64,000 nt of DNA from Plotosus lineatus (GCA_024760905.1 CM045746.1:4184001-4248000); one strand, 5' to 3'. Counted from the stretch's first letter, positions 42,790 to 54,759 are shown. Translations and numbers: made by a program. The notes: generated by a model not told the origin, from the letters alone.

Positions 42790-44870
42790 TGTTTTGACCT
42801 TTTAAACCCGGGACACTCTCAGGGTGGTGGGTCGCAGTGATGACATCTCACCACTACGTGTCAGCTGATAGCTTCCAGCTTTTCTCCTCTTTCTTCAGCC
42901 ACAGCCAGGTCGATGACCTTTCAGCTGCGTGGCATACTGCTTTTGCAGTTCTCTTCCTGTCCCTGCCCTTGACACCTAGGCTTCCTAATATTCTCCATAA
43001 GTATCTACGCAGCGAATCCTCTAGCTCCTACTTCTACAGGAAAAAGCCAACACTTCCAACCTTGTTGCTGGCACTGTTCAACCAACTCAGTGTACTTGGC
43101 TCACTTGCGCTCGAACGCTTCCTCACATCTTGTTTCCCAGGGTATGGTGAGTTCAACGATTACAATCTTGTACTTGTTCTTTGCACACCAAATGACGATA
43201 TCAGACCTCAGAGGTGTCTGGACTACCTCTGGAAAGACCAGCCTCTGGCCCAGGACAACTATCATTTCCCACTGCTCTGACTCGTCAAACACTTATGTTG
43301 GCTGTGCCACTATAGTTTTCCTAGCCTCCCCCTCTTTGACGAAGTCAATACATTTTCTTGTTTTCTTTGGGCTGCTCTTCTTTCTCCTTTCCCTGTCTAA
43401 AGTGTCAGCCAGTTCCCGTAGAACTTTGTCGTGTCGCCATCTATAGCAGCCTTAATTCAATGCTACTTTGCAAGATACCAGCATGTGCTCCAATGTTCCT
43501 ACTTTGCCACAGAGTGCGCACTTTGGGTCTTCTCTTAAACCCAACCTTTGCAAGTTAGCCGGTGATGGCAGGAGGTCATACACCAATCTCGGTAGGAAAC
43601 TCAATCTGAATGGCTCATATTGCCAAATCTCCGCCCATGTAAGCTTCCTTTCTGTAGTTGTCCAACTTGTCCAAGCACCCTGGAGTACCAATTCAGGTGC
43701 TCTTGTTTTGCGTGACTCCTTTACATTCAACCTTACTTTATCTTGGACCATTTTCCTCTTCTTACTGCCTGATGCAGCGGACCATCGTGGGGTGCTAGTA
43801 GTTTTGAGGCCCTGCCTTCCAACTGCTGTTGTGCCAATTTTTATCTGCTGTTGTTCCAATCTTTTAGTTTAAGCCTACACTCTGCCTGATTTGCTGCCTG
43901 GCTGGCTGACCACTTTCTTCCTGTACTGGTTTCTATGGCTGCCCTCCTAATCATCTCATCTTTGGAGTTCTTCAGTCATCACCAGTCTTGTTTTTGATAC
44001 CTTGTATTCTTCCACCACTGATGAGACTGGAAGTTGCAGTTGATTTGTTCTTCCATACAGTCCCATGCTTGTAAAACTTGGTGGTATACCCAGCCATCTT
44101 CGCAGTTAATGGTCCTTTCCCATCCTTCCACCGTTGAACTAGTTATTTCATAGAGTATGAGCGGCCACAATAGTCTTGGTAATAGTCCATGCTGATACAG
44201 CCAAATGTTAAACTTGCCTGGCTACCCTGTCTGTTCTATTAACTTTAGGTTTTTGAGGAGCTGACTTTTGACCTGTGCCGTATTGTTCTTGTCTTTCAGA
44301 CTTGCATCATACCATTTCCCCAAACACTTGACTGGGTTATCCACAATGGATGGGATGACTTCACCTTGTACTTGAAGAGTGAATCTCTGGCTTACCCGTC
44401 CCCTCCTGATAACGAGGCTCCTCGATTTCTTGGCCTTGAAATTCATCCTTGCCCAAGAAACAACTTCTTCTAGTGCTGCCAATATCCACCTGGCTTGTGC
44501 AGGGGTTGTTGTTGTCAAAGTCATGTTATCCATGAATCCCCTGCTAGATGGTAAATACACTCCCAACGCTATCCTTGGGCCTCGTGTTTCTAGTCTCCCT
44601 ACTTCTAACATGAAATTCATTCCCTAATGAATAGTACCACAGAAATGGTGCAACCAGTAACCATTCCTTTCTCCAACCTCTGCCACTGGGTCATCTTGTT
44701 GCCAACAGAAAACCGCAAATGCATCCCATCCAAATAATTGGTAATAATTCCCTTGATGTGATCGGGAATATGGTAGCGATGTAACGCCTCCTCAATCAGC
44801 TTATGGGGGATAGAGCCAAGTCCAACCACACCACTGTTAGATCTTGATTATTCACCCTTGCTTCTCTGAT
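42790..44870 (-). pseudogene. Non-LTR retrotransposon with restriction-like endonuclease
   Basis: Read leftwards in broken frames: RT palm/thumb (GSIPHKLIEEALHRYHIP, QLEKGMVTGC-like block seen as RLEKGMVTGCTISVVLF, then RGFMDN(M)TLTT and NPVKCLGKWYD), a WPLILYEI..TVEGWERTIN segment, LTWAEIWQYEPFRLSFL, the CCHC knuckle CALCGKVGTLEHMLVSC, and the endonuclease core LRSDIVIW ... IVIVELTIPWE. The order RT, CCHC, endonuclease is the mark of REL-type LINEs (R2/NeSL-like group). The catalytic box reads FMDN instead of F.DD and there are many stops; it is a relic. Clade name not certain. Confidence 0.85.
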
Positions 44871-44892
44871 GAGCTGGCTGATGCAACTTGTA

Positions 44893-45130
44893 TATTATAT
44901 ACCGTATTTGACGTGATAAGCACGCAGGGTGCTTTAAAAATTGGAGTGGGTGCGCGCTTATTAAAATATAACCAGCCGAGTGGAACGGTAAGTGCTTTTT
45001 TACCATCATGAATAATAACAGAACAATGAAAGAGTTTTACTGGTATTTATTTTATTTATTTTGTGGTATCAACCAAACTACTTACATGAAAGATAAAAAT
45101 AAACAGAAAACAGAATAATTTTTTTAAAAA
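44893..45130 (-). mobile_element. Pogo-like element, one end only
   Basis: ACCGTATTTGACGTGATAAG at the left followed by sequence that is the reverse complement of about 14165-14433 (for example the AATAACAGAACAATGAAAGA and TTGTGGTATCAACCAAACTA blocks). The rest of the element is missing. Confidence 0.8.
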
Positions 45131-45288
45131 GACCCCTTACTTTTCAACAAAAAATGCAGTTTTCAGTGTTAATCGCATTCATTAAGGGGAAAAAACATCT
45201 GAACCTACAAGGGCTCGTGTGAATAGGTAATTGCCCCTAAAACTTAATAGCTGGTTGAACCACCTTTTGCAGCAATAACTACAGTGAA
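45131..45288. repeat. Probable Tc1-like remnant of another family
   Basis: GTAATTGCCCCTAAAACTTA and TGGTTGAACCACCTTTTGCAG resemble the antisense of a Tc1-type transposase C-terminus that differs from the family above. Short and uncertain. Confidence 0.35.
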
Positions 45289-46620
45289 GTGTTTATGATA
45301 AAACCTCAACAACCTGAGCCTCAGCCTGGAGAAGGTCCCTGTCCTGTGGAAGACCTCCTGTGTGGTCCCAGTTCCTCAAACAGCGCAAGCCAAGGAACCG
45401 GCCCACTACAGACCTGTCGCCCTGACCTCCCACCTCATGAAGACCATGTAGAGGCTCCTCCTCGATCATCTCCACTCTGTGGTGAGCCCCACTCTAGACC
45501 CGCTGCAGTTCGCCTACAGGCCCAACATCAGGGTAGAAGACGCCATCATCGACCTGCTGCAATGGGTGTTCACACACCTGGAGATCGCCGGCAGCGCTGT
45601 GAGGGTCATGTTCTTTGACTTCTCCAGCGCCTTCAACACCATCAGGCTGGCGCTTCTGCAGGGGAAGCTGGAGGACGCGGGAGTGGACGGCCATCTTGCT
45701 GCCTGGATCATCAACTGCCTCACTGACCATCCACAGTACGTGCGACTGCACGGCTGTGAGTCAAAGGTGGTAGTCTGCAGCACGGGAGCACCCCAGGGCA
45801 CTGTCCTCTCACCTTTCCTCTTCACCATCTACAGCTCGGACTTCACCTACAACACGGACAGCTGCCACCTCCAGAAGTTCTCTGACGACTGCGCCATTGT
45901 GGGCCGTGTGTCAGAGGGGAATGAGCTGGAGTACCGGTCGGTCATCGTTGACTTCGTGGACTGGTGTGAGTGCAACCACCTGTGCTTGAACACTAGGAAG
46001 ATGAAGGAGATGGTGGTCGACTTCAGGAGAAGGACATCAACACACTCACCAGTGAACATCCAGGGACAGGACATTGAGACAGTGGACAGTTTCAAGTACC
46101 TGGGTGTTCACCTCAACAATAAACTAGACAGGTCCCACAACACTAACGCCCTGTACAAGAAGGGCCAGAGTCGCCTCCACCTTCTAAGAAGCTCTAAGTC
46201 CTTCGGAGTATGCAGACCTCTGCTCAGGACATTTTATGACTCTGTGGTAGCCTCTGTAATCCTCTACACAGCATCTGCTGAGTAGTGTGGACAGAAAAAA
46301 CTGAACAAGCTGGTCAGAAGGACCAGCTCTGTCCTGGGCTGCCCACTGGACTCTGTGGAGGAGGTGGGTGAGAGGAGGATGGTAGCCAAGCTCATATCCA
46401 TCATGGACAACAGCTCTCACCCACTGCATCAGACTGTCGAGGAGCTGAGCAGCTCCTTCAGTGGACGACTGAGACATCCTCAGTGCAGGAAGGAGTGGTA
46501 CCGCAGGTCTTTCATTCCCACTGCTGTCAGACTGTACAACGCCACTTTGTAAGTGTCTGTGAAGTAACCTGTTCTGTCAATAAAAAAACCCATGCAATAA
46601 ACAACTTTAATCAACCACAT
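45289..46620 (+). pseudogene. CR1/Rex1-like LINE reverse transcriptase, 5'-truncated
   Basis: After a broken start (HYRPVALTSHLMKTM then a stop), a frame of 268 codons from 45479 reads LDPLQFAYRPNIRVEDAIID, MFFDFSSAFNTI, CSTGAPQGTVLSPFLFTIY and the catalytic FSDDCAIVG, then TVDSFKYLGVHLNN and RTFYDSVVASVILY. A TAG stop at 46283 interrupts the block expected to continue with Trp, after which LVRRTSSVLGCPLDSVEEV and RRSFIPTAVRLYNATL complete the C-terminus. Codon use is GC-rich. Related to CR1-group fish LINEs such as Rex1; exact family not certain. Confidence 0.88.
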
Positions 46621-46729
46621 CTACCTCCCTGTGACTGTGAACCATATTGATCCATCTACTCTGCCCTCAAGATACATGTATATTTGCATATAGCCAGTTT
46701 ACAAAGTTTTTAATTGTATATTATTTATA

Positions 46730-46825
<96 letters not shown>

Positions 46826-46837
46826 TGTATGTATAGA
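46621..46837. repeat. (TA)n(GA)n microsatellite and short spacer
   Basis: TA run at about 46735-46772 and GA run at 46773-46825, both simple sequence, at the 5' edge of a SINE. Confidence 0.9.
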
Positions 46838-47059
46838 TATATGTAGAGCGTCCGCTTTATCCTCCGGAAGGTCGGAGTTCGAATCTGGCCACGTCTCTGA
46901 GACGTTAAAATTTGGGAGTTGTTGCTTCCTGCTTGGTGCGCAGCATCAAAAGGATAGAACACGCAACAACTGGTGCCGTACAGTGGTGATGGGTACCCGG
47001 AGCGCAGGGAGTTCTGGGGTTTCATGCGCATTGAGCATACGCATGTATGAAATTGCGCT
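46838..47059 (+). mobile_element. Second tRNA-derived SINE family
   Basis: Begins GTAGAGCGTCCGCTTTATCC with GAGTTCGAATC as the B-box: a tRNA-like head unlike that of the main SINE. The body has TCTGAGACGTTAAAATTTGG and GTTGTTGCTTCCTGCTTGG. Its far end runs into the target site of the SINE at 47077. One copy only, so the ends are estimates. Confidence 0.65.
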
Positions 47060-47076
47060 ATATGAGCATCCACAAT

Positions 47077-47421
47077 TCTGTGTTCCTTTCGGCTTTTTCG
47101 CTTTTTACTCAGGAGTCGCCACAGCGAATCATCTGATTCGCATGTTTGATTTGGCAGAGGTTTTTACGTCGGATGCCCTTCTTGTCACAACCCTTTTAGC
47201 AAGGGACAGAAACACGCTGACGGCTTTGCAGCCTACTCTTTACGAAAGTCAGCAATGGTTCTTTTACATGCCTCTCACCATAGACAGTGAGAGACATGGC
47301 TCGCCTTTGATAACCCAGTTAGCCGCACTGGGGGGGACAGTGACAACCTTGTGGAGAGTGGGACTCGAACCCCCAACCTTTGGATCAGCGATCCAGTGCC
47401 CTATACCACTAGACCACCAAA
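47077..47421 (-). mobile_element. tRNA-headed SINE, tail A
   Basis: Reverse orientation, 345 bp. It is flanked by 17-bp duplications with one mismatch (47060-47076 and 47422-47438). The RTE-like tail is at the left (CCTTTCGGCTTTTTCG, GTCGCCACAGCGAATCATC), the RTE-5'-like block at 47132-47190 and the tRNA-like head at the right, including GGACTCGAACCCC. Confidence 0.93.
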
Positions 47422-47438
47422 ATATAAGCATCCACAAT

Positions 47439-47655
47439 AATATATATATATATATATGTTGTTGTTGTTATTTTTATATTTTATTGTTCTGTTCTAATAT
47501 TACGACTGAATGATGTTCCACCTTTCTGAGCTATTTTACACCCCCTACTGATGGTACTTCGAGAGCCTGTAACAGTAAATTTTTCCATTGTGAGATCAAT
47601 AAAGCTGTATCTATCTATCTATCTATCTATCGATCAATGGATCGATCAACGGATA
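47439..47655. other. Spacer with (ATCT)n
   Basis: A short (TA)n, then unique sequence, then a (TATC)n run at 47611-47632. Confidence 0.8.
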
Positions 47656-48499
47656 CAAGTAACATCCGACTTATGACCTGCTCGACTTACATCCACCCGT
47701 ACTTACGATCACGGCCAGTAGATGCTTATTTTTTTATTCAATGTCTGGCACCGCAGCACAGCAACGCGTACGACAATTATGGCAGCCAGCCGGCATCGCG
47801 TACGACAGTTACGGCACAGTATCCCAGCATCTCACTCTCACACAACAATCTACCATTACACTCAGTAACTAGATATCGTCTTGGCAGCATCTAAATTTTA
47901 TACCCTACACCGCCATGGCCCCCAAGAGAAAACCCACTTCCTCAGATGGACATCCTGCAAAGAAAGTGAGGAAGGCACTGACTTTGGAGAGGAAGATGAG
48001 AGTGATCAAAGAATATGAAGGAGTAAAAAAAGTAAATTCCATCGCTTGAGATAACCAGCTTTCCCACTCAACAGTAACAATGATCTTAAAGGATAAGGAG
48101 TACATAAAGGAAGCAGTGAAAGCAGAAGCCCCAATCAAGTCCACGATTATCACAAAACAGTGTGAAGGACAAATCGCCGAGATGGAGAAGTTGCTTTACA
48201 CGTGGTTTGAGGATAATCGACATGAAAAGGATGTTGCGAGGAGTGCAAAGTAAGGCTACAAGTTTATTTAAAATGTTGAAAGAACGTGGAGGTGAAGAAT
48301 ATGCTTCTCTTCAATTTGTTGCAAGTGATGGATGGTTTTGTCGCTTTCAAAAGCGTTACCAGGTTCACAACGTTATATCGAAAGGTGAGGCTGCAAGTAG
48401 TGATGAGCCATTCGAGTAGTGATGGCATTCGACTTACGTCCAATCTGACTTATGACCGGTTGGTAAGACCGATCCCGGTCGTAAGTTGGATGTTACTTG
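47656..48499 (+). mobile_element. Tigger-type transposon, internally deleted, complete ends
   Basis: Ends CAAGTAACATCCGACTTATG and, at the right, the complement of CAAGTAACATCCAACTTACG, with TA on each side (47654-47655 and 48500-48501). 844 bp. It contains only the N-terminal DNA-binding part of the transposase. Confidence 0.88.
47915..48420 (+). pseudogene. Tigger/pogo transposase, DNA-binding region only
   Basis: Starts MAPKRKPTSSDGHPAKKVRK, then LTLERKMRVIKEYEGVKKVN, SHSTVTMILKDKE (first helix-turn-helix), MEKLLYTWFED and, after frameshifts, FKMLKERGGEEYA, FVASDGWFCRFQKRYQVHNV (CENP-B-type second domain) and GEAASSDE. A stop follows NSIA. The catalytic DDD domain is absent, so even an intact ancestor of this deleted form could only bind DNA. 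Confidence 0.85.
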
Positions 48500-48512
48500 T
48501 ATGTATATATAT

Positions 48513-50040
48513 ATAAGTACTTCTCAAAAAATTAGCATATTGTGATAAAGTTCATTATTTTCTGTAATGTACTGATAAACATTAGACTTTCATATATTTT
48601 AGATTCATTACACACAACTGAAGTAGTTCAAGACTTTTATTGTTTTAATATTGATAATTTTGGCAAAAAAGTAAAGAAAAACCAAAAATCCCTACCTCAA
48701 AAAATTAGCATAATTTCATCCGACTAATAAAAAAGTGCTTTTAATACAAAAAAAGTCAATCTTAAAATAATTATGTTCAGTTATGCACTCAATACTTGGT
48801 CGGGAATCCTTTTGCAGAAATGACTGCTTCAATGCGGCGTGGCATGGAGGCAATCAGCCTGTGGCACTGCTGAGGTGTTACAGAAGCCCAAGATGCTTCG
48901 ATAGCGGCCTTAAGCTCATCCACAGTGTTGCGTCTGGTGTCTCTCAACCTTCTCTTCACAATATCCCACAGATTCTCTATGGGGTTCAGGTCAGGAGAGT
49001 TGGCAGGCCAATTGAGCACAGTAATACCATGGTCAGTAAACCATTTACCAGTGGTTTTGGCACTGTGAGCAGGTGCCAGGTCGTGCTGAAAAATGAAATC
49101 TTCATCTCCATAAAGCTTTTCAGCAGATGGAAGCATGAAGTGCTCCAAAATGTCCTGATAGCTAGCTGCATTGACCCTGCACTTGATAAAACACAGTGAA
49201 CCAACACCAGCAGCTGACATGGCACCCCAGACCATCACTGACTGTGGGTACTTGACACTGCACTTCAGGCATTTTGGCATTTCCTTCTCCTCAGTCTTCC
49301 TCCAGACTCTGCCACCTTGATTTCCAAATAACATGTGAAATTTGCTTCCATCCGAAAAAAGTACTTTGGACCACTGAGCAACAGTCCAGTGCAGCTTCTC
49401 TGTGGCCCAGGTCAGGCGCTTCTGCCGCTGTTTCTGGTTCAAAAGTGGCTTGACCTGGGGAATGCGGCACCTGTAGCCCAGTCCACTGCTTCCACAGTTC
49501 CCCCAAGGTCTGGAATCAGCCCTTCTCCACAATCTTCCTCAGGGACCGGTCACCTCTTCTGGTTGTGGTTCTGAGTTTTCTGCCACACTTTTTCCTTCCC
49601 ACAGACGTCCCACTGAGGTGCCTTGATACAGCACTCTGGGAATAGCCTATTCGCTCAGCGATTTCTTTCTGTGTCTTACCCTCTTGCTTGAGGGTGTCAA
49701 TGATGGCCTTCTGGACAGCAGTCAGGTCGGCAGTCTTACCCATGATTGCGGTTTTGAGTAATGAACCAGACTGGGAGTTTTTAAAAGCATCAGGAATCTT
49801 TCTACAGGTGTTTAGAGTTAATTGGTTGATTCAGATGATTAGGTTAATAGCTCGTTTAGAATACCTTTTCATGATATGCTAATTTTTTGAGATAGGAATT
49901 TTGGGTTTTCATGAGCTGTATGCCAAAATCATCAGTATTTAAACAATAAAAGACCTGAAATATTTCAGTTTGTGTGCAATGAATCTAAAATATATGAAAG
50001 TTTAATTTTTATCAGTACATTCCAGAAAATAATGAACTTC
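48513..50040 (-). mobile_element. Tc1-type transposon, copy 6 (53-bp deletion lineage)
   Basis: Left end AGTACTTCTCAAAAAATTAG; the right end lacks the outermost 30 or so bases (breaks at AATAATGAACTTC). The transposase is on the minus strand and has the same 53-bp deletion (CCCAGTCCACTGCTTCC at 49477). The rest of the coding region is the best preserved of the set. Confidence 0.92.
48789..49743 (-). pseudogene. Tc1-like transposase with shared deletion
   Basis: N-terminus [20 protein letters not shown] and helix-turn-helix ([32 protein letters not shown]) intact for 75 codons. A TGA replaces Arg before FQTLG, and the 53-bp deletion removes the second helix-turn-helix. Then 247 codons are open with FSDGSKF (Glu changed to Gly after the first Asp), [13 protein letters not shown] and SPDLNPIENLW. 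Confidence 0.93.
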
Positions 50041-50214
50041 CTGAATAGTTCCTGAAACAGTACAAGACTGTACACCTTACAACTTCCTCAAGGCAGAGAA
50101 TATGCATACGACTTACAGTGCCCTCCAAAATTACGTTTTTTTTATTGCTCGTGTAGCACAATTACAGTATCATTAATAATAATGAACCACTATTTTTATA
50201 AGTAATAAAACTAA
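50041..50214. other. Short intergenic spacer
   Basis: Unassigned. Confidence 0.5.
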
Positions 50215-52390
50215 TATTCTTCTTCTTTCGACTTTTCCCTTCAGGGGTCGCCACAGCGAACCATCCACCTCCATCTCACCCAGTCTTCTACACTTACTCC
50301 AACTACCTTCATGTCCTCCTCCACATCCACAAATCTTCTCTTTGGTCCTCACAATGTCATCTGCAAACATCATAGTCCATGGAGATTCTTGTCTAACCTT
50401 GTCAGCTTGCCCATCACCATAGCAAACAAGAAGGGGCTCAGAGCTGACCCTTGATACAGTCCCACTTCCACACAGACAGCACACCTCACCACTGTCTTAC
50501 ATCTCTCATACATGTCCTGCACCACTCTAACATACTTCTCTTGCACTCCAGACTTCCTCATGCAATGCCACAGTTCCTCTCTCGGCACCCTGTCATATAC
50601 TTTCTCCAGATCCACAAAGGCACAATGCAGCTCCCTCTGACCTTCTCTGTACTTCTCTATTAACATCCTAAAAGCAAACACTGCATCTGTGGTGCTCTTT
50701 CTTGGCATGAAACCAAACTGTAATTCACCGATGCTGACCTCTTCCCTTAGTCTAGCTTCCACTATTCTTTCCCATAACTTCACTGACTCAGTGATAAAGG
50801 TATAGGCTCATCAAGTTTATCCCTCTGTCGTTACCACAACTCTGCACATCTCCCTTGTTCTTAAAAATGGGCACCAGCACACTCCTCCTCCATTCCTCCG
50901 GCATCCTCTCACTCTCTAAGACCTTGTTGAATGCTCTTGTCAGAAAATCTACTGCTACCTCTCCTAGACACTTCCATACTTCCACCGGTATGTCATCAGG
51001 ACCAACTGCCTTTCCTCTCTTCATCCTCTTCAATGCCTTCCTCACCTCACCCTTACTAATCTTTGCTACTTCCTGGTCCTCAAGAGTCACCTCTTCTACT
51101 CTTTTTCTCTCTCATTTTCCTCATTCATCAGCTCTTCAAAGTACTCTTTCCATCTTCCCAGCACACTTCTGTCATCAGTCAATACATTTCCCTCTCTGTC
51201 CTTTATCAATCTAACTTGCTGCACGTCCTTCCCATCTATATTTCTCTGCTGTGCCAACCTGTATAAATAATTTTCTACCTCCTCACTGTCCAACCTATGA
51301 CACAAGTCATCATCTGCCCGCTGTTTGGCCTTTGACACCGCTACCTTTGCCTTGTGCTGTGTCTCCCTGTACTCCTGTTTACTCTCTTCAGTCCTCTCTA
51401 TGTCCCACTTCTTCTTAGCTAACCTCTTCTTTTGTACACACTCCTGCACTTCCTTATTCCACCACCAAGTCTCCTTATCTCCTCTCCTTCCAGATGACAC
51501 ACCAAGTACTCTCCTTCCGGTCTCCCTGATCACATTGGTTGTGGTTGTCCAGTCATCTGGAAGCACTTCCTGACCACCCAAAAGCTGTTTCAACCCCTCC
51601 TTGAAGACAACATGACACTCTTCCTTTTTAAGCTTCCACCACTTTGTCTTCTGCTCTGCCTTTGCCTTCTTCACCTTTCTTACCATCAGCATCATCCTGC
51701 ACACCACCATCCTATGCTGTTTGGCAACACTCTCGCCCACTACTACTTTGCAGTCCCTGACTTCCTTCATATTACATCGCCTACACAAGATGTAGTCTAC
51801 CTGTGTGCTCCTACCTCCGCTTTTATAAGTCACCCTATGCTCTTGTCTCTGCTGGAAGAAAGTATTTACCACAGCCATTTCCATCCTTTTTGCAAAATCT
51901 ACCAACATCTGTCCTTCTGTGTTCCTTACTGGATACCAAACCTGCCCATCACTTCCTCGTCCCCTCTGTTTCCTGCAGCAGCATGTCCATTGAAGTCTGC
52001 CCCAATGAGCACTCTTTCACTTCTGGGGGTACTCTGCATCACTTCATCTAACTCACTCTAGAATCTCTCCTTCTCTTCCAGCTCACATCCTGCCTGTGGG
52101 GCATAAGCACTAACAACATTGAACATCACGCCTTCAATTTCTGACTTGAGACTCATCACTCTGACACTCTTTTCACTTCTCGAACATTCCTGACAAACTC
52201 CTCCTTCAAGATGACTCCTACTCCATTTCTCTTCCCATCCACACCATGAAAAAACAGCTTTAACCTGCTCCTAAGCTTCTAGCCTTGCTACCGTTCCACC
52301 TGGTCTCCTGAACACACAGTATGTCCACCTTCCTCCTCTGCATCATGTCAGCCAGCTCTCTACCTTTTCCTGCCATAGTTCCAACATTTT
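50215..52390 (-). pseudogene. RTE LINE, long copy with internal deletion
   Basis: On the minus strand from 52390: endonuclease (MAGKGRELADMM region onward, broken frames), VDYILCRRCNMKEVRD, TKWWKLKKEECHVVFKE, EVLPDDWTTTTNVIRETGRR, KISKGEVRKALKRMKRGKAV, then RT motifs [29 protein letters not shown] and MMFADDIV. There the frame jumps to the last few dozen codons before the 3' tail (CAGGGGTCGCCACAGCG at 50243), so the RT C-terminus is deleted. A 270-codon linker frame (51096-51908) is open. 5'-truncated in the usual way. Confidence 0.92.
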
Positions 52391-53744
52391 AGTTTAAAAG
52401 TGCTTCATGATATTCGTGAGAAATGTTTTTCATTGTAATTTATGTTTCTATCCGGAACCCTTGTACGAGCAGTGTGTTGCTGGTACAACTGTTTTTACTG
52501 TTACTCCACCGAGAAGAGAGACGATTTTGTCGTGAGGATACGTTTTTGTTCACTGTGTTTGTTAACTATCTGAATTCGGTTTAAAACAGTTCACAGAAAC
52601 TCTTCTCAGTACAAGTGGCCAACGAGGTATTTTTTAAATGTGAATTAATGCATTCTATTTTTGTTCATGATATTATGATATATTTTTGTTCATGATACAC
52701 GACATTGTTTCAGTAATATTTATTCTGTGCGATATTGTGTATAAATAATTTAAGCATTTTTGGCATCGTTTATGAATGTAGTTCTCACTGAAAGAATGTC
52801 AACGAATTGGGTTATACAGAAACAGTCAGTTTAAAGAAACTTTTTCTGTATTATTATTAATGAGGCGCAATACAAATAATCTGCCTTCTTTCCTTATCCT
52901 TATCAGTACTGTTTTAGTTGTTAAACGCATTATTTTGGTGTTTGTGTGGAGGGAGTTCGTGAAATTAGTTCCTCGGTACCCGAACGTGCCAGCCAGACCG
53001 CCTGTTCGATACCAGCAGCAGAAGCTGCCATGACTCTCAGGTTCGGACTTCCGGCAGTGGCAGAAACGTCGCGACATTGTGATTACACATGCATTAAAAT
53101 CTCACAGTGCACCCTCTATATGGCATAAATTATATTCAGGTATATAAAGGGAAATATAAATATTTTTCGCAATGTCCGAGTGTGTATGTTCAGTTTAAAC
53201 GGGGTAAGAGCTTTTAAGTGGAGGTAATTAATAAGACCACGGTGAACGCCCTGGTAATTGTCCCTTAATGTATTTAAAAGCCAAAGAAAGACATAGATAT
53301 GTAAAGCCCAGATTCGGCAGATTAAAAAAAGAAAATATTTTATCTAATATATTTTTTATAATTTTTTTTTCATTGTTTTGTCAAAGTTATATTAATTTCT
53401 AAATAATAAAAATGCCATTCTTCTTTTCATTAAGAATTCGAATAAATTAATGACATTTTCATCAGAGGCTACAACTTTTGTCTGCCTCTAATAAAAGAAA
53501 AAATCTTCCATCAATTTAATTTTTTAAATTAAATTATTATTTAAAAAAATTCAGATGTGTAAAATTGATTAGAAATTAAATTTGTTGCGGTTTTGTTGAC
53601 ATAATGGACAGCTATTTACTTGTGAGCCTGAATCTGTAATAATACAAACAATGCATGTTTAATGATTTTTTTTCCCCTGTATTTCTAAGCGTGTAGTTGC
53701 AGAAACAATTATTTATTCAGCTGTTTTCATCGTAATACAGTCTT
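52391..53744. other. AT-rich unique region, no gene recognised
   Basis: About 1.35 kb. The 52940-53140 stretch is less AT-rich and has a short open frame on the plus strand, but no similarity that I can name. The rest is very AT-rich with no repeat recognised. Confidence 0.45.
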
Positions 53745-54256
53745 CTTTTACTTTCGGCTGCTCCCTTCAGGGGTCGCCACAGCAAATCATCCGCCACCAC
53801 CGCACCCTGTCCTCCGCATCTTCTTTTCTGACTCCAACGACCTTCATGTCTTCCTTCACCACATCCATAAATCTCTTCTTTGGTCTTCCTCGAGGCCTTC
53901 TGCCTGGTAGTTCCAACCTCAGCATCCTACTGCCAATATACTCATTATCCCTCCTATGTACATGTCCAAACCATCTCAATCTAGCCTCTCTGACTTTGTT
54001 TCCAAAACATCTTACGTGGGCTGTCCCTCTGATATACTCATTTCTGATCCTATCCATCCTCGTTACTCCCAAAGAGAACCTCAACATTTTCATCTCCGCT
54101 GCCTCCAGCTCTGCCCTCCTGCCTTTTCCTCAGCGCCACTGTTTCTAAGCCATACAACATCGCTGGCCTCAACACCGTCTTGTACACTTTTCCCTTCATT
54201 CTTGCTGACACTCTCCTATCGCACATCACACCGGACACTTTTCTCCAACCATTCCA
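53745..54256 (-). pseudogene. RTE LINE, 3' end fragment
   Basis: Minus strand: MQAGWNGWRKVSGVMCDRRV, LRPAMLYGLETVALRKRQ, then a frameshift and KMLRFSLGVTRMDRIRNEYI through RPRGRPKKRFMDVVKEDMKV, ending with the 3' tail (CTTCAGGGGTCGCCACAGC). 5'-truncated. Confidence 0.9.
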
Positions 54257-54436
54257 GCCTGCCTGCACGTACAGTATTTAAAAAAAAACACACACATTTT
54301 TCAGTCGCATGCATCCTGTATTTTTTGCTGTCCAAAAAAATTTGCATGTAAGCTTTATAGCTAAATATATACATAATTTTTTAGAAGCATCATTGCGACC
54401 ATGTCCACTAAATGAAGCTCTGTATCTTTCTTTCAG

Positions 54437-54529
54437 TGGCCTGATTCTTTATACTTAATGATGAACCCAGAGTCCAAACAGATCTCCTCAGGAAACTCTC
54501 CTCTGACTCCTGCTTCTATTAGTTCAAAG
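54437..54529 (+). other. Possible orphan exon (93 bp)
   Basis: Preceded by CTTTCTTTCAG and followed by GTAACA. It is open in one frame for 31 codons (WPDSLYLMMNPESKQISSGN, then SPLTPASISSK). Splice signals and composition are exon-like, but I do not recognise the protein and found no neighbouring exon. It may be part of the zinc-finger gene or an unrelated gene, or chance. Confidence 0.3.
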
Positions 54530-54728
54530 GTAACACACTTGAATTATTTCCACGATCGAAATCAAATATTTTTTGTGGAAGTTTTTTCTGAACACTTGCA
54601 GTAATTCGTAGAAGTGTGTTGCGTTGTTGGATTTTTTGCCTTCTGTTGGTTTCATTCCAAATCTGGGTATAAGTCTGGAAACAGCTGGGGCCATTCCTTG
54701 ATCTTAATACTCATGCTCTCTTTTATAA

Positions 54729-54759
<31 letters not shown>

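Noticed and set aside
45479..46285. Host gene with an RT-like domain
   Set aside because: The frame is a CR1/Rex-type LINE interrupted by a stop, with the rest of the LINE C-terminus following.
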